This document shows, in pieces, positions 35,225 to 45,400 of a stretch of 64,000 nucleotides of DNA (its first letter is position 1; every line of letters begins with the position of its first letter). A model generated the notes under the pieces. That model saw only the letters and a list, made by a program, of their open reading frames with translations. It did not search any database and was not told where the DNA came from. A program made the translations under genes and the position numbers. The stretch comes from an uncultured Bacteroidales bacterium (GTDB taxonomy: Bacteria; Bacteroidota; Bacteroidia; Bacteroidales; Muribaculaceae), in contig UQMZ01000006.1 in the NCBI GenBank assembly GCA_900542185.1, positions 1 through 64,000 of the forward strand, in the 5' to 3' direction.

Positions 35225-35425
35225 TTAGAGTGTGTTTACTTTTAAACCGTTTTAACTAATGAATAGAGTGATTATTTAAACTTCAAATTAATCTTGAGGT
35301 CTTTTTTGGCTGATTTTGCCAAGCTTCGTCGGTCACGGTGCCCGCACCGCTCCCTCCTTGGCTTGCAAAATCATCTCAAAAAATCCTCTCAATCTTAATT
35401 TGATTTAAAAATAAACACACTCTAA
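35225..35425. repeat. Long imperfect palindromic intergenic repeat
   Basis: Ends are a perfect 14-bp inverted repeat, TTAGAGTGTGTTTA (35225-35238) and TAAACACACTCTAA (35412-35425). Inner arms also pair imperfectly: TTCAAATTAATCTTGAG (35282-35298) with a mirrored CTCTCAATCTTAATTTGA (35387-35404), and GCCAAG (35318-35323) with CTTGGC (35357-35362). The GC-rich tip holds CTTCGTCGGTC. The element runs exactly from the start codon of one gene to the stop codon of the next. I recall similar elements in other Bacteroidales gaps, so it is probably a dispersed, MITE-like or REP-like repeat. Confidence 0.75.
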
Positions 35426-37305
35426 GTCGTCTTCAAATCTTTGACAAAGAAGTAATAATACCAGTAGGTATTGCCGTATCCGCTGCGGAACAGTTCGCTG
35501 TTTACGGCATCGCTGTTGCCGGCATTCTGCTGCGCCATCTGCATGAAGCCCTCAAATCGCTTCTGCACATCGGGGTCTATGGCAAACTGACGCCAGTCCA
35601 CCTTCCCCTCGAGAGCCGAGAACAGAATGGCCGCCTCCTGGTAATGGACGGGAAGACGCTTGTTATGGCGAGCGTAAAGCATAAACCTTGGCCAGAAATT
35701 ATCGATATTCTTTTGTATCAGATTGAACTGCATTGAAAGCTCCACTAACTGAGGCGGGCCGCCGGCATAATTGGAAATCATGGTCGACACGAAGGCCTCT
35801 ATCAGCGCGTCGTCGCCCCCTATCATATTGTTATAGGCCATCAACGGCCGGACGGCGGCGAACTCCGGATCCTTGTCCATCAGTTTCAGGTTTTCGGCAT
35901 ACGCCATGTACCTGTCTGCCCAGGCCTTGTGGAACGTGGTGCGGCCCAGCATCCTGAGATAGCGCCTGGCCAGTGCTGTCTCTTCGTTGAGCAGAGCGCA
36001 TTTCACCATGTATTTTAGGTATTCCACCTTGGGGCCGTATTCCACCATGTCCTCCATGCACCAGCGGTAAGCGTCGTTGATGCGGCCGAAATTATAATTG
36101 AGACTGCGGCTCAACACATCCCGCAGCGAGCGGTCGCTGCGGGGCGAGTCGTATTCCACGGCATCGATCGGGAACGTGAACAGGCTGTCGCCGGCCTGTC
36201 CCAGCCGGTTAAGGGCTATATGGGTCAGAAGGCCCACGACCCGGGTCGGAATCTCCTTATGCGCACGCGCCACCTCTACGGCCTTCTTATAGTCATTATC
36301 CCGGATAGCCATATCCATAGCGATGGACGTATCGAAATTCTCGTCGCGATGACGCATGGCAAACACCGTAGTCATGGCTGCGATGAATGCCAGGACTCCG
36401 ATAGTGAGATTGCGTCCGGCATGACGGGAGGCGCCCTCCTTACGTTCTGAAGGTGCTAAAAGAGCGACCGCCAGCAGGAAAATGATGCTGACGATATATG
36501 GCGTGACCGTGGCGCCCGTGTAACTGTCAATCCTCGGGAGTCCGGAGATGTACAGGTTGCATTTCATCACATGCGTCTCGGTAGCCACATAGTACCACCA
36601 CGGAATCAATGCGCCGCACACTGCCGCCGCTACAAGCACCACCGCGCCGGTGCGCCAGTTGAGCCGGAGTTCACGCAGCACACACATACCGACACCCAAA
36701 AGGGCGTAAAAGCCTAACGGGACATACAGCACGCCGACAGCCAGCACAACATACAGTGTCTGACACCACATCTTCTGTCCGATGTGCCGGCTCACCTCGA
36801 ATATAGCCAGTGATGACGATAACCCGAGCAAGCCGATATAGGGATAACCCGGGGTCTTGATGCAATAGATCATATATCCGGGAGCCAGCAGGGCCAGCAG
36901 CATCATCGCCGAAGGCACGCTTGCCAGACCGAACAGGCTACGGGGCATACGCGCTACGCGCCACACCGCAAGCCACAGGCCCGCAAGCAGAAGTATGAAC
37001 ATCGTGCCGCCGAGCCAGGGATAATAGAAGAATTTGGTCAGGTAACTGCCGCAGTAGGACAGGAAGCCGCCGGGGATATCCACACACTGCGTCCTCCACT
37101 GTGCACCGCTCATGAATATGGACTGATCCTCGACCTTGCGCAGATAGCTGTGGTTCAATCCCGGAAGAAGTATATAGGCCACGACCGCAAAGACCGCCAC
37201 AAAAATCCAGGGCATGAACCTGCTGTCGGCGAGGTTCAGCCACAGGTTTCCCTTCTTGGGTCTGGCACTTGGCTTGGCTGATGATTTGCCGGATTGTCTG
37301 GACAT
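35422..37305 (-). CDS. DUF6057-like membrane protein with TPR-like C-terminus
   Basis: A 627-residue protein from the start MSRQSGKSS. A basic cytoplasmic tail is followed by about ten membrane helices (FMPWIFVAVFAVVAYILLPGL, TMFILLLAGLWLAVW, MMLLALLAPGYMIY, VSIIFLLAVALLAPS). A soluble helical domain (about 350-627) with paired helices such as DYKKAVEVARAHKEIPTRVVG and EETALARRYLRMLGRTTFHKAW looks TPR-like. It matches what I recall as DUF6057, with no known function. A longer reading to 37395 exists, but the -7 box at 37354-37361 would lie inside it, so the start at 37305 is preferred. Its stop codon lies in the right arm of the palindromic repeat. Confidence 0.7.
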   Translation of the reverse strand: MSRQSGKSSAKPSARPKKGNLWLNLADSRFMPWIFVAVFAVVAYILLPGLNHSYLRKVEDQSIFMSGAQWRTQCVDIPGGFLSYCGSYLTKFFYYPWLGGTMFILLLAGLWLAVWRVARMPRSLFGLASVPSAMMLLALLAPGYMIYCIKTPGYPYIGLLGLSSSLAIFEVSRHIGQKMWCQTLYVVLAVGVLYVPLGFYALLGVGMCVLRELRLNWRTGAVVLVAAAVCGALIPWWYYVATETHVMKCNLYISGLPRIDSYTGATVTPYIVSIIFLLAVALLAPSERKEGASRHAGRNLTIGVLAFIAAMTTVFAMRHRDENFDTSIAMDMAIRDNDYKKAVEVARAHKEIPTRVVGLLTHIALNRLGQAGDSLFTFPIDAVEYDSPRSDRSLRDVLSRSLNYNFGRINDAYRWCMEDMVEYGPKVEYLKYMVKCALLNEETALARRYLRMLGRTTFHKAWADRYMAYAENLKLMDKDPEFAAVRPLMAYNNMIGGDDALIEAFVSTMISNYAGGPPQLVELSMQFNLIQKNIDNFWPRFMLYARHNKRLPVHYQEAAILFSALEGKVDWRQFAIDPDVQKRFEGFMQMAQQNAGNSDAVNSELFRSGYGNTYWYYYFFVKDLKTT

Positions 37306-37353
37306 ATAGTTAGGCTGATAGATTTTAGGTTTTATACGTAAGTATTCAGAATG

Positions 37354-37361
37354 CAAAGGTA
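37354..37361 (-). promoter_or_regulatory. -7 box of the DUF6057-like gene
   Basis: Reads TACCTTTG on the minus strand, fitting TAnnTTTG, 48 bases before the ATG at 37305. A -33 TTTG is not seen. Its position supports the shorter start of the DUF6057-like protein. Confidence 0.5.
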
Positions 37362-37421
37362 TATAAAAAATGTGATTTTCTATATACCCTTGCATATATT
37401 TCGGACGAGTCCGTGACTCGG

Positions 37422-39179
37422 TTATCTCACTGCGATTTTCGCAGAGGAACGGGCTGTTTCCGTCTCTACGGCAGCGACATATACGCCGGCGGGCAGTCCG
37501 GGCAGTCCGACTGCCGTATCACCGCCGGCAAGCGTCACGGCCGATTCGTATGCGAGTCTGCCGCCTGCATCGTAAACGCGCACCGTGGCCGGTCCCTCCT
37601 GGGCCGAATGGATGTAAAGCGCCCCGCCTTCCTGCCAGACCGCCAGACTACCGTCAGCCATTATGTCACGGATGCCGCTGCTCTCGTAATTTTCCTGTTC
37701 ATCCATTTTCCTGAGATTCTCCTCGCGGTATCCGGCACTGAACATGTCGGCGGCGTGATAATCGTGGGCGCGGCTGTCGAAATACACGCCGAAGCTCTGA
37801 GACGTGCTGGCTCCGTCGCGCGCCATGAATATCGGAGACCCGGCGCCCTGGGAGCCTCCGGACACGGAGAGGAACTTGCCGTCGGCCACGCACTGGAGCC
37901 TGTAACAACCGTCCTCTTCCAGCTCAAATCGCCATGTCTGTGTATCGGCATTCTTGGGCTGCATCAGCATCAACGCGCCATACACCGACTCCAGCCTCTG
38001 GCCGGACTTCACTTCGACTATGCGCCACTGATACGGATTGTCCGTGGCCTCGAGACGGAAATCCATGTTGGTGGCATCGTCATCGTTATCTATATAGAAC
38101 CCGTTGCCCTTGGTAGACATCCAGCGGTCGGAATACTTGTCCAGCAGACGGACTTCCATGCCGTCGGACAGTTCCGCGGGCCGCTTGAAGCGGTCGCAGT
38201 CGGCGAACACGTCGAGCGACCAGCTGTCGTACCATTTCACCGTAGGCGCACCGGAACGCACGCTGAGAGGCAGCCATACATATTCCGACCTGCCGCCCAC
38301 GTCCCCGCTGTCCCAGCGGTCGCCCATGTAGATATAGGCTCCTTCGTAGCCTTCCACCTTCAGCACGTATGTGCTCTGGCTCCGGTAGGTGGTGGAGGCT
38401 CCGTTGTCGATGGCGAAATTCCGTCCCGGCTCCCAGTAGCCCAGTATCTCGGTAGACGTGGCGCTGTGACCGGGGTTGGGATCCCAGCCCGTACAACCGG
38501 AAAAAAGGCCGAAGTAGATGTCGCCTACACGGAAGATGGCCGGTGCCTCGTAACGAAGTCCGTTGAGTATCTTGGTCTCGGTCACCGGATTGGTCTCGGG
38601 CACGAGATAATCCGGAGCCATCAGGGCCACGTGCATGTTGGTGTTCATGTCGGTCGAGCCGAAATGATAGGCTTTGCCGTCAGTATCCTTAAAGAGGGTC
38701 TGGTCGCGCGAGTCCTTGTTGTTCGGTCGATAGGTGCTGACGAACTGATAGTTGCCGTCCACTGCATCGGCCGTGGCCACGCATATCCGTGCCTCGCCGT
38801 AGCCCAGACCGTTCTCCCAGTGTATGTGCATCACCCACTTGCCTGTATTCTCGTTGTACACCACCTTGGGGCGCTCCAGAATACACTTGCCCGTCTCCGG
38901 GTCAAGAGCCTGCGATGCCTTGAACACCAGTCCGCGGCGTTTCCAGTTGTAAAGGTCGGTCGACGTGTAACAGCTTATGCCGTTGCTGACGGAGCCGGTA
39001 CGGTCCTCGCCGAACCAGTAATATGTCCCCTCGTGAAACACCACGCAACCTCCATGAGCGTTGATGTGTTGTCCCGACGTATCGTTCCATCGTGCGCCGG
39101 GTGTTATAGTGTTCGCGGCATGACCCGCGGCCGGAGCCGCCAGGACAAGCGCTGTCAATAGTATTGACTTGATATCCAT
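37422..39179 (-). CDS. GH43_24/34-like enzyme with ricin-like and T9SS-like domains
   Basis: A secreted protein of 585 residues in three parts. Residues 22-320 are a GH43 propeller of the galactanase-like type: HINAHGGCVVFHEGTYYWFGED, ILERPKVVYN with the likely general-acid Glu, and RYEAPAIFRVGDIYFGLFSGCTGW. The usual N-terminal catalytic Asp is absent, as in subfamily 24 exo-beta-1,3-galactanases. Residues about 340-460 are a ricin-like beta-trefoil. The last 75 residues (TVRVYDAGGRLAYE, LPAGVYVAAVE) resemble a type IX secretion sorting domain. It follows a terminator-like hairpin downstream of the 1015-residue protein and may be a separate transcript. Substrate is inferred to be galactan-like. 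Confidence 0.78.
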   Translation of the reverse strand: MDIKSILLTALVLAAPAAGHAANTITPGARWNDTSGQHINAHGGCVVFHEGTYYWFGEDRTGSVSNGISCYTSTDLYNWKRRGLVFKASQALDPETGKCILERPKVVYNENTGKWVMHIHWENGLGYGEARICVATADAVDGNYQFVSTYRPNNKDSRDQTLFKDTDGKAYHFGSTDMNTNMHVALMAPDYLVPETNPVTETKILNGLRYEAPAIFRVGDIYFGLFSGCTGWDPNPGHSATSTEILGYWEPGRNFAIDNGASTTYRSQSTYVLKVEGYEGAYIYMGDRWDSGDVGGRSEYVWLPLSVRSGAPTVKWYDSWSLDVFADCDRFKRPAELSDGMEVRLLDKYSDRWMSTKGNGFYIDNDDDATNMDFRLEATDNPYQWRIVEVKSGQRLESVYGALMLMQPKNADTQTWRFELEEDGCYRLQCVADGKFLSVSGGSQGAGSPIFMARDGASTSQSFGVYFDSRAHDYHAADMFSAGYREENLRKMDEQENYESSGIRDIMADGSLAVWQEGGALYIHSAQEGPATVRVYDAGGRLAYESAVTLAGGDTAVGLPGLPAGVYVAAVETETARSSAKIAVR

Positions 39180-39264
39180 ATTATATCATGTATTAATCAG
39201 TGTCGTTTGTTATGTCACCTGTCATCTATAAGGCTATTCATAGTAAAGGTTTTAAGAATTAAGA

Positions 39265-39301
39265 GGGTGAGTCCCGGAGGATTCTGTTCCGGGACTCACC
39301 C
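39265..39301 (-). terminator. Strong hairpin after the 1015-residue gene
   Basis: A 13-bp perfect stem GGGTGAGTCCCGG (39265-39277) with CCGGGACTCACCC (39289-39301) and an 11-base loop, 45 bases after the stop of the minus-strand gene. On that strand it is followed by TCTTAATTCTTAAAACC, a moderately T-rich tail. It most likely ends the CotH-to-LamG transcript. Confidence 0.7.
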
Positions 39302-39346
39302 GACGGATTAAAAATTACTTACGCTTGCTATGTCTATCTAAGAGTC

Positions 39347-42300
39347 CTAAAATACAAGTTTGAAGTTGCGGTCGCCATTGCTTCCGCGCACCACGCAGAT
39401 ATAGACGCCACGTCGCGGCAATGCGACGGTGGATCCGGGAGCATAGTCACGCACCTTGGCCACGATTGCGCCCATTGTGTCGTATACCGTCACCGTAGTG
39501 CCGTCCTCGACATTATACACGGCCAGTCCTTCGGCATTGGCCACGGCGAACGCCTTCGCATTGACGTCGATATTCTCGATGCCACTGACGTCATCGCCGA
39601 ATCCGGGAGCAAGAGGAGCGTATGCGCCGGTAGGATCGTATGCGAAGTACTCGACATTGACACCGCCTCGGTTGAAGCCCACCAGCTGGTCGAGCGTGCG
39701 GCTCTGGCCGGCAAGTGTCATTTCGTCGACATAGAAGGGCTGCGGGTTCGAGCCCCATCCGCCACCGTTGAGGAAGCGCTCGTTGTAAACCACCACCTTC
39801 AGCTGCTTGCAGTCGGCCGATGTGGTGTAGTTGAGTCCATAGTTCACCAGACCCTCCTCGTTCGTGATGTCGACGGATGTGCCGAGCTGGGAGTTCTGAA
39901 CCTCCTGCAGTTTCACCGAACTCATGATGGCGCCACTCTTGAGGTCCATGCCGCCGCCGGCCAGGAAGCTCAGGCTGTAGGTGCTGTTGGGAGCCACGTC
40001 AACGATCTGCGATACGGTTCCCGAGCCCCAGCCGTCGTTCCAGTTGTAACGCTGCAGCTTCAGCACATGGTTGTTGAAGTCAAGCTCGTTGTTGACCTCA
40101 AGGTTCGGCACCTCGTACGTACAGTTGTAGCGGTCGATGGGATCCACAACCCAGCCTTCGATCTTGTTGACGAGGCTGTCGGTGGCACGCACGTTCCACT
40201 CGCCCTCAAAGTTGCCGTTCTTCAGCAGGTTAGTGCTGACCTCGCCGTTTGCAACGGCCCATTCAGGCTGCATGCCGTAGTCCTTGGCGCGTACGCGCGC
40301 TATCTCGATGCCGTCACGGTATGCCACCACACGACCGTCGGATGTCACGGCATAGCGGTAAGTATGGAACTTGCCGTCGGTGTTGTAGAACTGTGACTTG
40401 CCGCCTGCTGCCGATGTCGCGGGATTGGGAATGCTGATCTTGCTGCCGGAATTATAGAAACCTATCTCGCCGGAGTTGACGTATGTCTTGAACGCGTTGC
40501 CTTCGGGTGTCACTGCATACGCATTGAACTCGTTGCGGTCGCTCTTGACCTTGACACGGAATTCTACGGTATAGCCATCCTTGCCGGGCGTAAAGCCGTC
40601 GGCCGCGCGGTGGGTGAATGCATTGCTGTCATCGCCGCTGCACACCGTATTGGCCTTGATGTCCTTGCGTTCCAGGGCGGAGCCGTGGCCGGTGAGGCTT
40701 ATGTACTTGCGCAGATCGCCGGCACGAAGTATGATCTTGCCGTCCACGTTATCCAGAGTGCTGTTGAGCGTCACCGTTATCTCACCGTCCTTGTCGGCGT
40801 CCAGGGTTTCGGGCGATACCGAGAATCCCTTCGTGGCGGTTACACTGATCTTGTCGGCCGATACCAGATCGGCGATTCTGACCTTCACGGTCTTCGAATT
40901 GCCGGTGCCGTCGATCACCAATGTCTTCTGAGCGGGTTCAAGCACGGGGGTCACAGGAGCGTACGCACCTGTAGCGTCGTATGTGAAGTACTCGAGATTG
41001 CAGTGGCTCTCGAAACCCACCAGCTGGTCGAGCGTGCGCGACTGGCCCACCAGAGCCATCTCGTCGACATAGAAGGGCTGCGGGTTCGAGCCCCAGCCGC
41101 CGCCGTTGAGGAAGCGCTCGTTGTATACCACCACCTTCAGCTGCTTGCAGTCGGCCGATGTGGTGTAGTTGAGTCCGTAGTTCACCAGACCCTCCTCGTT
41201 CGTGATGTCGACGGAGGAGCCAAGACGTGAATCCTGAACCTCCTGCAGTTTCACCGAACTCATGATGGCGCCACTCTTAAGGTCCATGCCGCCGCCGGCC
41301 AGGAAGCTCAGGCTGTAGGTGCTGTTGGGAGCCACGTCAACGATCTGCGATACGGTTCCCGAGCCCCAGCCGTCGTTCCAGTTGTAACGCTGCAGCTTCA
41401 GCACATGGTTGTTGAAGTCAAGCTCGTTGTTGACCTCAAGGTTCGGCACCTCGTACGTACAGTTGTAGCGGTCGATGGGATCCACGATCCAGCCTTCCAC
41501 CTTGTTGACGAGGCTGTCGGTGGCACGCATGTTCCACTCGCCCTCGAAGTTGCCGTTCTTCAGCAGGTTCTCGCTGACCTCGCCGTTAGCCACGGCCCAT
41601 TCAGGCTGTGTACCGTAGTCCTTGGCACGAAGCGCGGCTATCTGTATACCGTCGCGGTATACGAACACACGCTTGTCGCTGGTCACGGCGTAGCGGTATG
41701 TATGGAATTTGCCATCGGTGTTGTAGAACTGCTTCTTGCCGCCGTCAGCTGTTGTCAGCGGATTCTCGAAACCGATCTTGGAGCTGCCGTTGTACAGACC
41801 CATTGCCTCGGGATCCACGTATGCCTTGAACGACGCTCCCTCGGGAGTGACACCATACACATCGAACGCATTACGGTCGCTTCCGAGCTTTACGCGGAAT
41901 TCCACCGTATATCCGTTCTCGCCGGGCTTGAAGCCGTCGGCCTCACGATACGACACCCTCTTTTCAGTGCCTGTGAATACCGGATTCTTGCTCAGGTCCT
42001 TGGTCTGCAGGGGTGTGGGATTAGCCTCGACATACACATAACCGCGGAAGTCGCCGCTGCGCAGGATTACCTTTCCGTTTTTGACGGGCAGCGTGCTGCG
42101 CATGGTCACATATACCTTGGCGCCCGTGGCGTTGGCCGGCAACTTGGTCGGGAATACCTCCAGACCGGGAGAGGCCGTGATGGTGATATCCTCGGGGAGA
42201 TTGGACGCATTGACCTCAAAGCTCTCGCTTGCCCCCGTCCCGTTGATCACAAGACGCTGGGCTGCCTTGGAGGGACCTTTGACGGTTTCCGACGTCTGGT

Positions 42301-42394
42301 CTCCGAGCGTCACCACCGGCGTGGCCGAGGCCAGGCCGACCGCAGTCGACAGGGCCAGAGCCGCCAGCAGGATTTTGCAATACTGTCTTTTCAT
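39347..42394 (-). CDS. Duplicated LamG/CBM-like adhesin with T9SS-like tail
   Basis: A secreted protein of 1015 residues built from two units of about 446 residues plus a tail. Each unit has an Ig-like part (LVINGTGASESFEVNASNLPE, then KVILRSGDFRGYVYVEA), a LamG/pentraxin-like fold (YTVEFRVKLGSDRN, DGKFHTYRYAVTSDKRVFVY) and a CBM-like beta-sandwich (NLLKNGNFEGEWNMRATDS, SQIVDVAPNSTYSLSFLAGG). The tail (TVTVYDTMGAIVAKV, LPRRGVYICVV) is a type IX sorting-like domain. No catalytic motif is visible, so binding or adhesion is the likely role. It follows the FIVAR-like gene by 35 bases in one operon. The two CBM-like segments are almost identical in protein and DNA. Confidence 0.7.
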   Translation of the reverse strand: MKRQYCKILLAALALSTAVGLASATPVVTLGDQTSETVKGPSKAAQRLVINGTGASESFEVNASNLPEDITITASPGLEVFPTKLPANATGAKVYVTMRSTLPVKNGKVILRSGDFRGYVYVEANPTPLQTKDLSKNPVFTGTEKRVSYREADGFKPGENGYTVEFRVKLGSDRNAFDVYGVTPEGASFKAYVDPEAMGLYNGSSKIGFENPLTTADGGKKQFYNTDGKFHTYRYAVTSDKRVFVYRDGIQIAALRAKDYGTQPEWAVANGEVSENLLKNGNFEGEWNMRATDSLVNKVEGWIVDPIDRYNCTYEVPNLEVNNELDFNNHVLKLQRYNWNDGWGSGTVSQIVDVAPNSTYSLSFLAGGGMDLKSGAIMSSVKLQEVQDSRLGSSVDITNEEGLVNYGLNYTTSADCKQLKVVVYNERFLNGGGWGSNPQPFYVDEMALVGQSRTLDQLVGFESHCNLEYFTYDATGAYAPVTPVLEPAQKTLVIDGTGNSKTVKVRIADLVSADKISVTATKGFSVSPETLDADKDGEITVTLNSTLDNVDGKIILRAGDLRKYISLTGHGSALERKDIKANTVCSGDDSNAFTHRAADGFTPGKDGYTVEFRVKVKSDRNEFNAYAVTPEGNAFKTYVNSGEIGFYNSGSKISIPNPATSAAGGKSQFYNTDGKFHTYRYAVTSDGRVVAYRDGIEIARVRAKDYGMQPEWAVANGEVSTNLLKNGNFEGEWNVRATDSLVNKIEGWVVDPIDRYNCTYEVPNLEVNNELDFNNHVLKLQRYNWNDGWGSGTVSQIVDVAPNSTYSLSFLAGGGMDLKSGAIMSSVKLQEVQNSQLGTSVDITNEEGLVNYGLNYTTSADCKQLKVVVYNERFLNGGGWGSNPQPFYVDEMTLAGQSRTLDQLVGFNRGGVNVEYFAYDPTGAYAPLAPGFGDDVSGIENIDVNAKAFAVANAEGLAVYNVEDGTTVTVYDTMGAIVAKVRDYAPGSTVALPRRGVYICVVRGSNGDRNFKLVF
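39723..40345 (-). repeat. Internal duplication, copy near the C-terminus
   Basis: This segment of the 1015-residue gene matches 41061-41683 with a constant offset of 1338 bp and no indel that I can find, with long stretches base-for-base identical. Flanking parts of the two units are more diverged. The pattern suggests gene conversion or a recent duplication of the CBM-like part. Confidence 0.8.
41061..41683 (-). repeat. Internal duplication, copy near the N-terminus
   Basis: Partner of 39723-40345. Differences cluster at the ends, for example the ELNGEV-like linker region and the codons around the QDSRLGSS versus QNSQLGTS site; the centre is close to identical. Confidence 0.8.
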
Positions 42395-42429
42395 GAATGT
42401 TATTATTGATAATTGATTAGTTCCTTTTA

Positions 42430-45400
42430 TTATTTCACTACTATCACCTTGCGTGCGGCATAACCTTCACCCTGGATTGCCACTACATAGCATCCAGCAG
42501 CGAGGCTGACCGAATACTCGGAACCGACGGTGCGCACGTTCGACATGAGGCGTCCGTCCATGTTGAATACCATGACGGTGCATTCTCCTCTGAGACCCGA
42601 TACCACCAAGGCACCGTTCTTGCTCTCGATACTTACACCCTGTGCTTCAAAGCCGCTGACGCCACTGCTCTGCTTGGCAAAATCGAGAGCCTTGCGAAGA
42701 TTGTCGCAGGCAGTCTGGATTTCGGATTTGGTGTGATTGTCGGCATCCGCCACAATCTCCCTGGCCTCTGCGAGCATCATGTTGAGAGTGAAGTCATCGG
42801 TCTTGGTCTCGGCGATGAAGGCCTCGGCCTCGGCGATGAGAGCGTTTATCTCCGTGAGATCGTGCGGCGGAATCACGGCTGCCTTGAAAGTTTCCACGGC
42901 TTGATTCAGGGCCTGAACGGCCTGGATCAGATCAGTCTGTGCGGCCTCGTCATTTGATGCTATCTCCTGTGCGGCTGCTATTGCTGCGGAGAGAGCCGCT
43001 GTGGCCGATGCCGGATAGTTGCCGGGCTTGAAGCCTTCGGTGGCGCCGGCCAGAACGGCTTGTGCAGAAGTGATGGCGGCGGTGATGCCGGTACTGTTCA
43101 CCAGTTCGGTGCGGAACGTAACCACGGCCTCGTTAAGCTCCGTGACCTTGGCATCGACATTGGTCTGATTTATGGCTGCGCGATCTATGGCCTTGGCGGC
43201 ATCGATCACGTTCTTGAGAGCATCCACTACACTCTGCGGGCACTGGCCCGGCTCGCTGCCGATCACCACAGCCTTGGCCAAAGCCTGGTCTGCGGCCTCA
43301 ATAGCGGCATCCAGAGCCGTGAAGCTAATCACAACCTTGTTTCTGTCAAGAGCCACCATGGCATCGTTCAGAGCATTGGTACATGCGTTGATTTCCTCCT
43401 GAGTCTTGCTCATGTCGGCCTCGGCCTCCTTGGCAGCTGTCAGAGCCGCATTGAACGTATCGATGAGATTCTGCGGATAATATCCGTCGAAATCACCGCC
43501 CTTCAGGTCGGTGTAAGGCTCGGCCTCAGCTTTCTGGATTGCCTTGCGGAGGGGTGTGCGGTCGATGGATACCGCACCGTTCAGGAAAGCATAGCGGGCG
43601 TCGAGGAGAGCCTCGATGTCGGTAACCTGAGCCTCCGTTACGGCCTTTGCGGCATCGATGGCGGCCTTGAAGGCATCCACCACGGACTGGGGACGCTGGC
43701 CCTTGTTGTCGCCGACATTGTCTTTCTCGGCCTCGTACAGTGCCTCGCACCAGCGGATCACGTCGGCGAGCACGTCGCCTGCGGACTGAACCTCGGTGTT
43801 GCCTGTGAATGCATCGGTAGCGGCAACGATTTCAGCGGCAAGAGCGTCGGCTGCTTCCTGCTCGGACACAGTCTTGGCTGATTCCTCGAATCCGGCTATC
43901 CTGGCCTCGAACGCCTCGATATCGCGCGGATAGTACTCCCCTACATTCACACCGATCTGAGCGGCTGCGACCTTGGTCTTGGCGGCGGCTATCGCGGCGT
44001 CGATGGCATCCTTGTTCACCGTGTTGGGATTCTGCAGGAAGTTGACGCGGGCTTCGTTAAGCTCCGTCACCTTGGCGTCAACTTCTTCCTGTGTGGCGCC
44101 GGTGAGGGTCTCGGCTGCCGTGATGATGGCCTGGAAGGCATCGCACTTGGCATCACTCCACTGTCCCAGTTCGTTGCCGCGGGTGACGCTCTTCAGTGCT
44201 GCCTTGGCCTTGGCCACGGCATATTCCAGATCATAGAGATAGGGGTCGTTGGCGGGATCCACACGGAGGAAACGTGCCTGATGGGCGTTGCTTCCCTTGT
44301 CCAGATTCTGGATAGCGAAGTTGTTGCCGCCTCCGAAAGTCACGACCTGGGTGGGGTTGTCGTATTCCACGAGAGCGAAGTAATCGAGGTCATCGATGGT
44401 CCGGCAATATACCACGGTCCATTTGGGAGCGTCGGCGTCAGCGACCTCGCTGACGGTGCCGTCGTACGACAGCGCCTTGCCGTCGTTCTTGACGATGAAG
44501 GTATGCTCCAGACCCTCGACAGGCTGGAACGTCCAGTGCTGGGCCGTCTTGCCCGATTCGAATTCGGATGTGGTCTTCGCATCCGTGCCGTTGTTGGTCA
44601 GGAACTTGGTGTTGTACTTACGTACCGAGAAACGGTAAGCCGTATTGGGCAGAGGCTCGAACCAGGGGTCGATTTCAGCGGCAAGGAAGGCGTTGATGGC
44701 CTCGTTAAGCGTAGCCGTAATAGCGTTCACCTCATCCTGTGTTGTATAGGTAGCGGCCTTGGCCGTGGCGAGAGCGGCAGAAAGCGCGTCTACGGCACTC
44801 TGGGGATACATGCCCGGTTGTGTACCGACGACAGCCTCGGCGATAAACTTCTCGGCGTTGGCGATGGAAGCCTCCAGACCGAATGTCAGGAGCTGGCCTT
44901 CCTCTACGAGGACCACCTTCCAGTTGGAAGTGGCGCGGGTATCCTTGTCAGTATATACAAGCGACCCTTCGGTCGTGCCGTCCGTGGCACAATAACCCCA
45001 TTCCTGGAATTTCTTGAAGCGATATACTGAGTTCGCGAGATCCGAGATCTCGAATTCAAATTTAGCGACATTAGCGGTGGCATCCGTGCCCACCGTAGTG
45101 TTCCAGCCACCCTTGCGGGTCAGGAATCCTGAGCCGTCTGCAAGTTTGAGGTTGAACGCGTTCCGACATCCTTCCACCGGAACTATCTCGAATTTCTGGC
45201 GGATATTGCCTGTGGGCGACTGCAGGGCTGCCTCGTTGGTATCGGTCATGCCCATCACGAAATTCGTTGCGATATTGACGAATACATACTGCTTGCCCTC
45301 CTGTGCGTTGAACACGATACGCTGCGCCGCGAACGTCGATATGGCCTCGTTGAGGGTCTTGGCGGCCTCGTTCACGGCCAGCTGGTCCTGAGATGTCAGG

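Noticed and set aside
35225..35425. Integron attC site or insertion sequence
   Set aside because: No integrase, transposase or target-site duplication is visible, and the fold does not show attC R/L boxes; a dispersed palindromic repeat is simpler.
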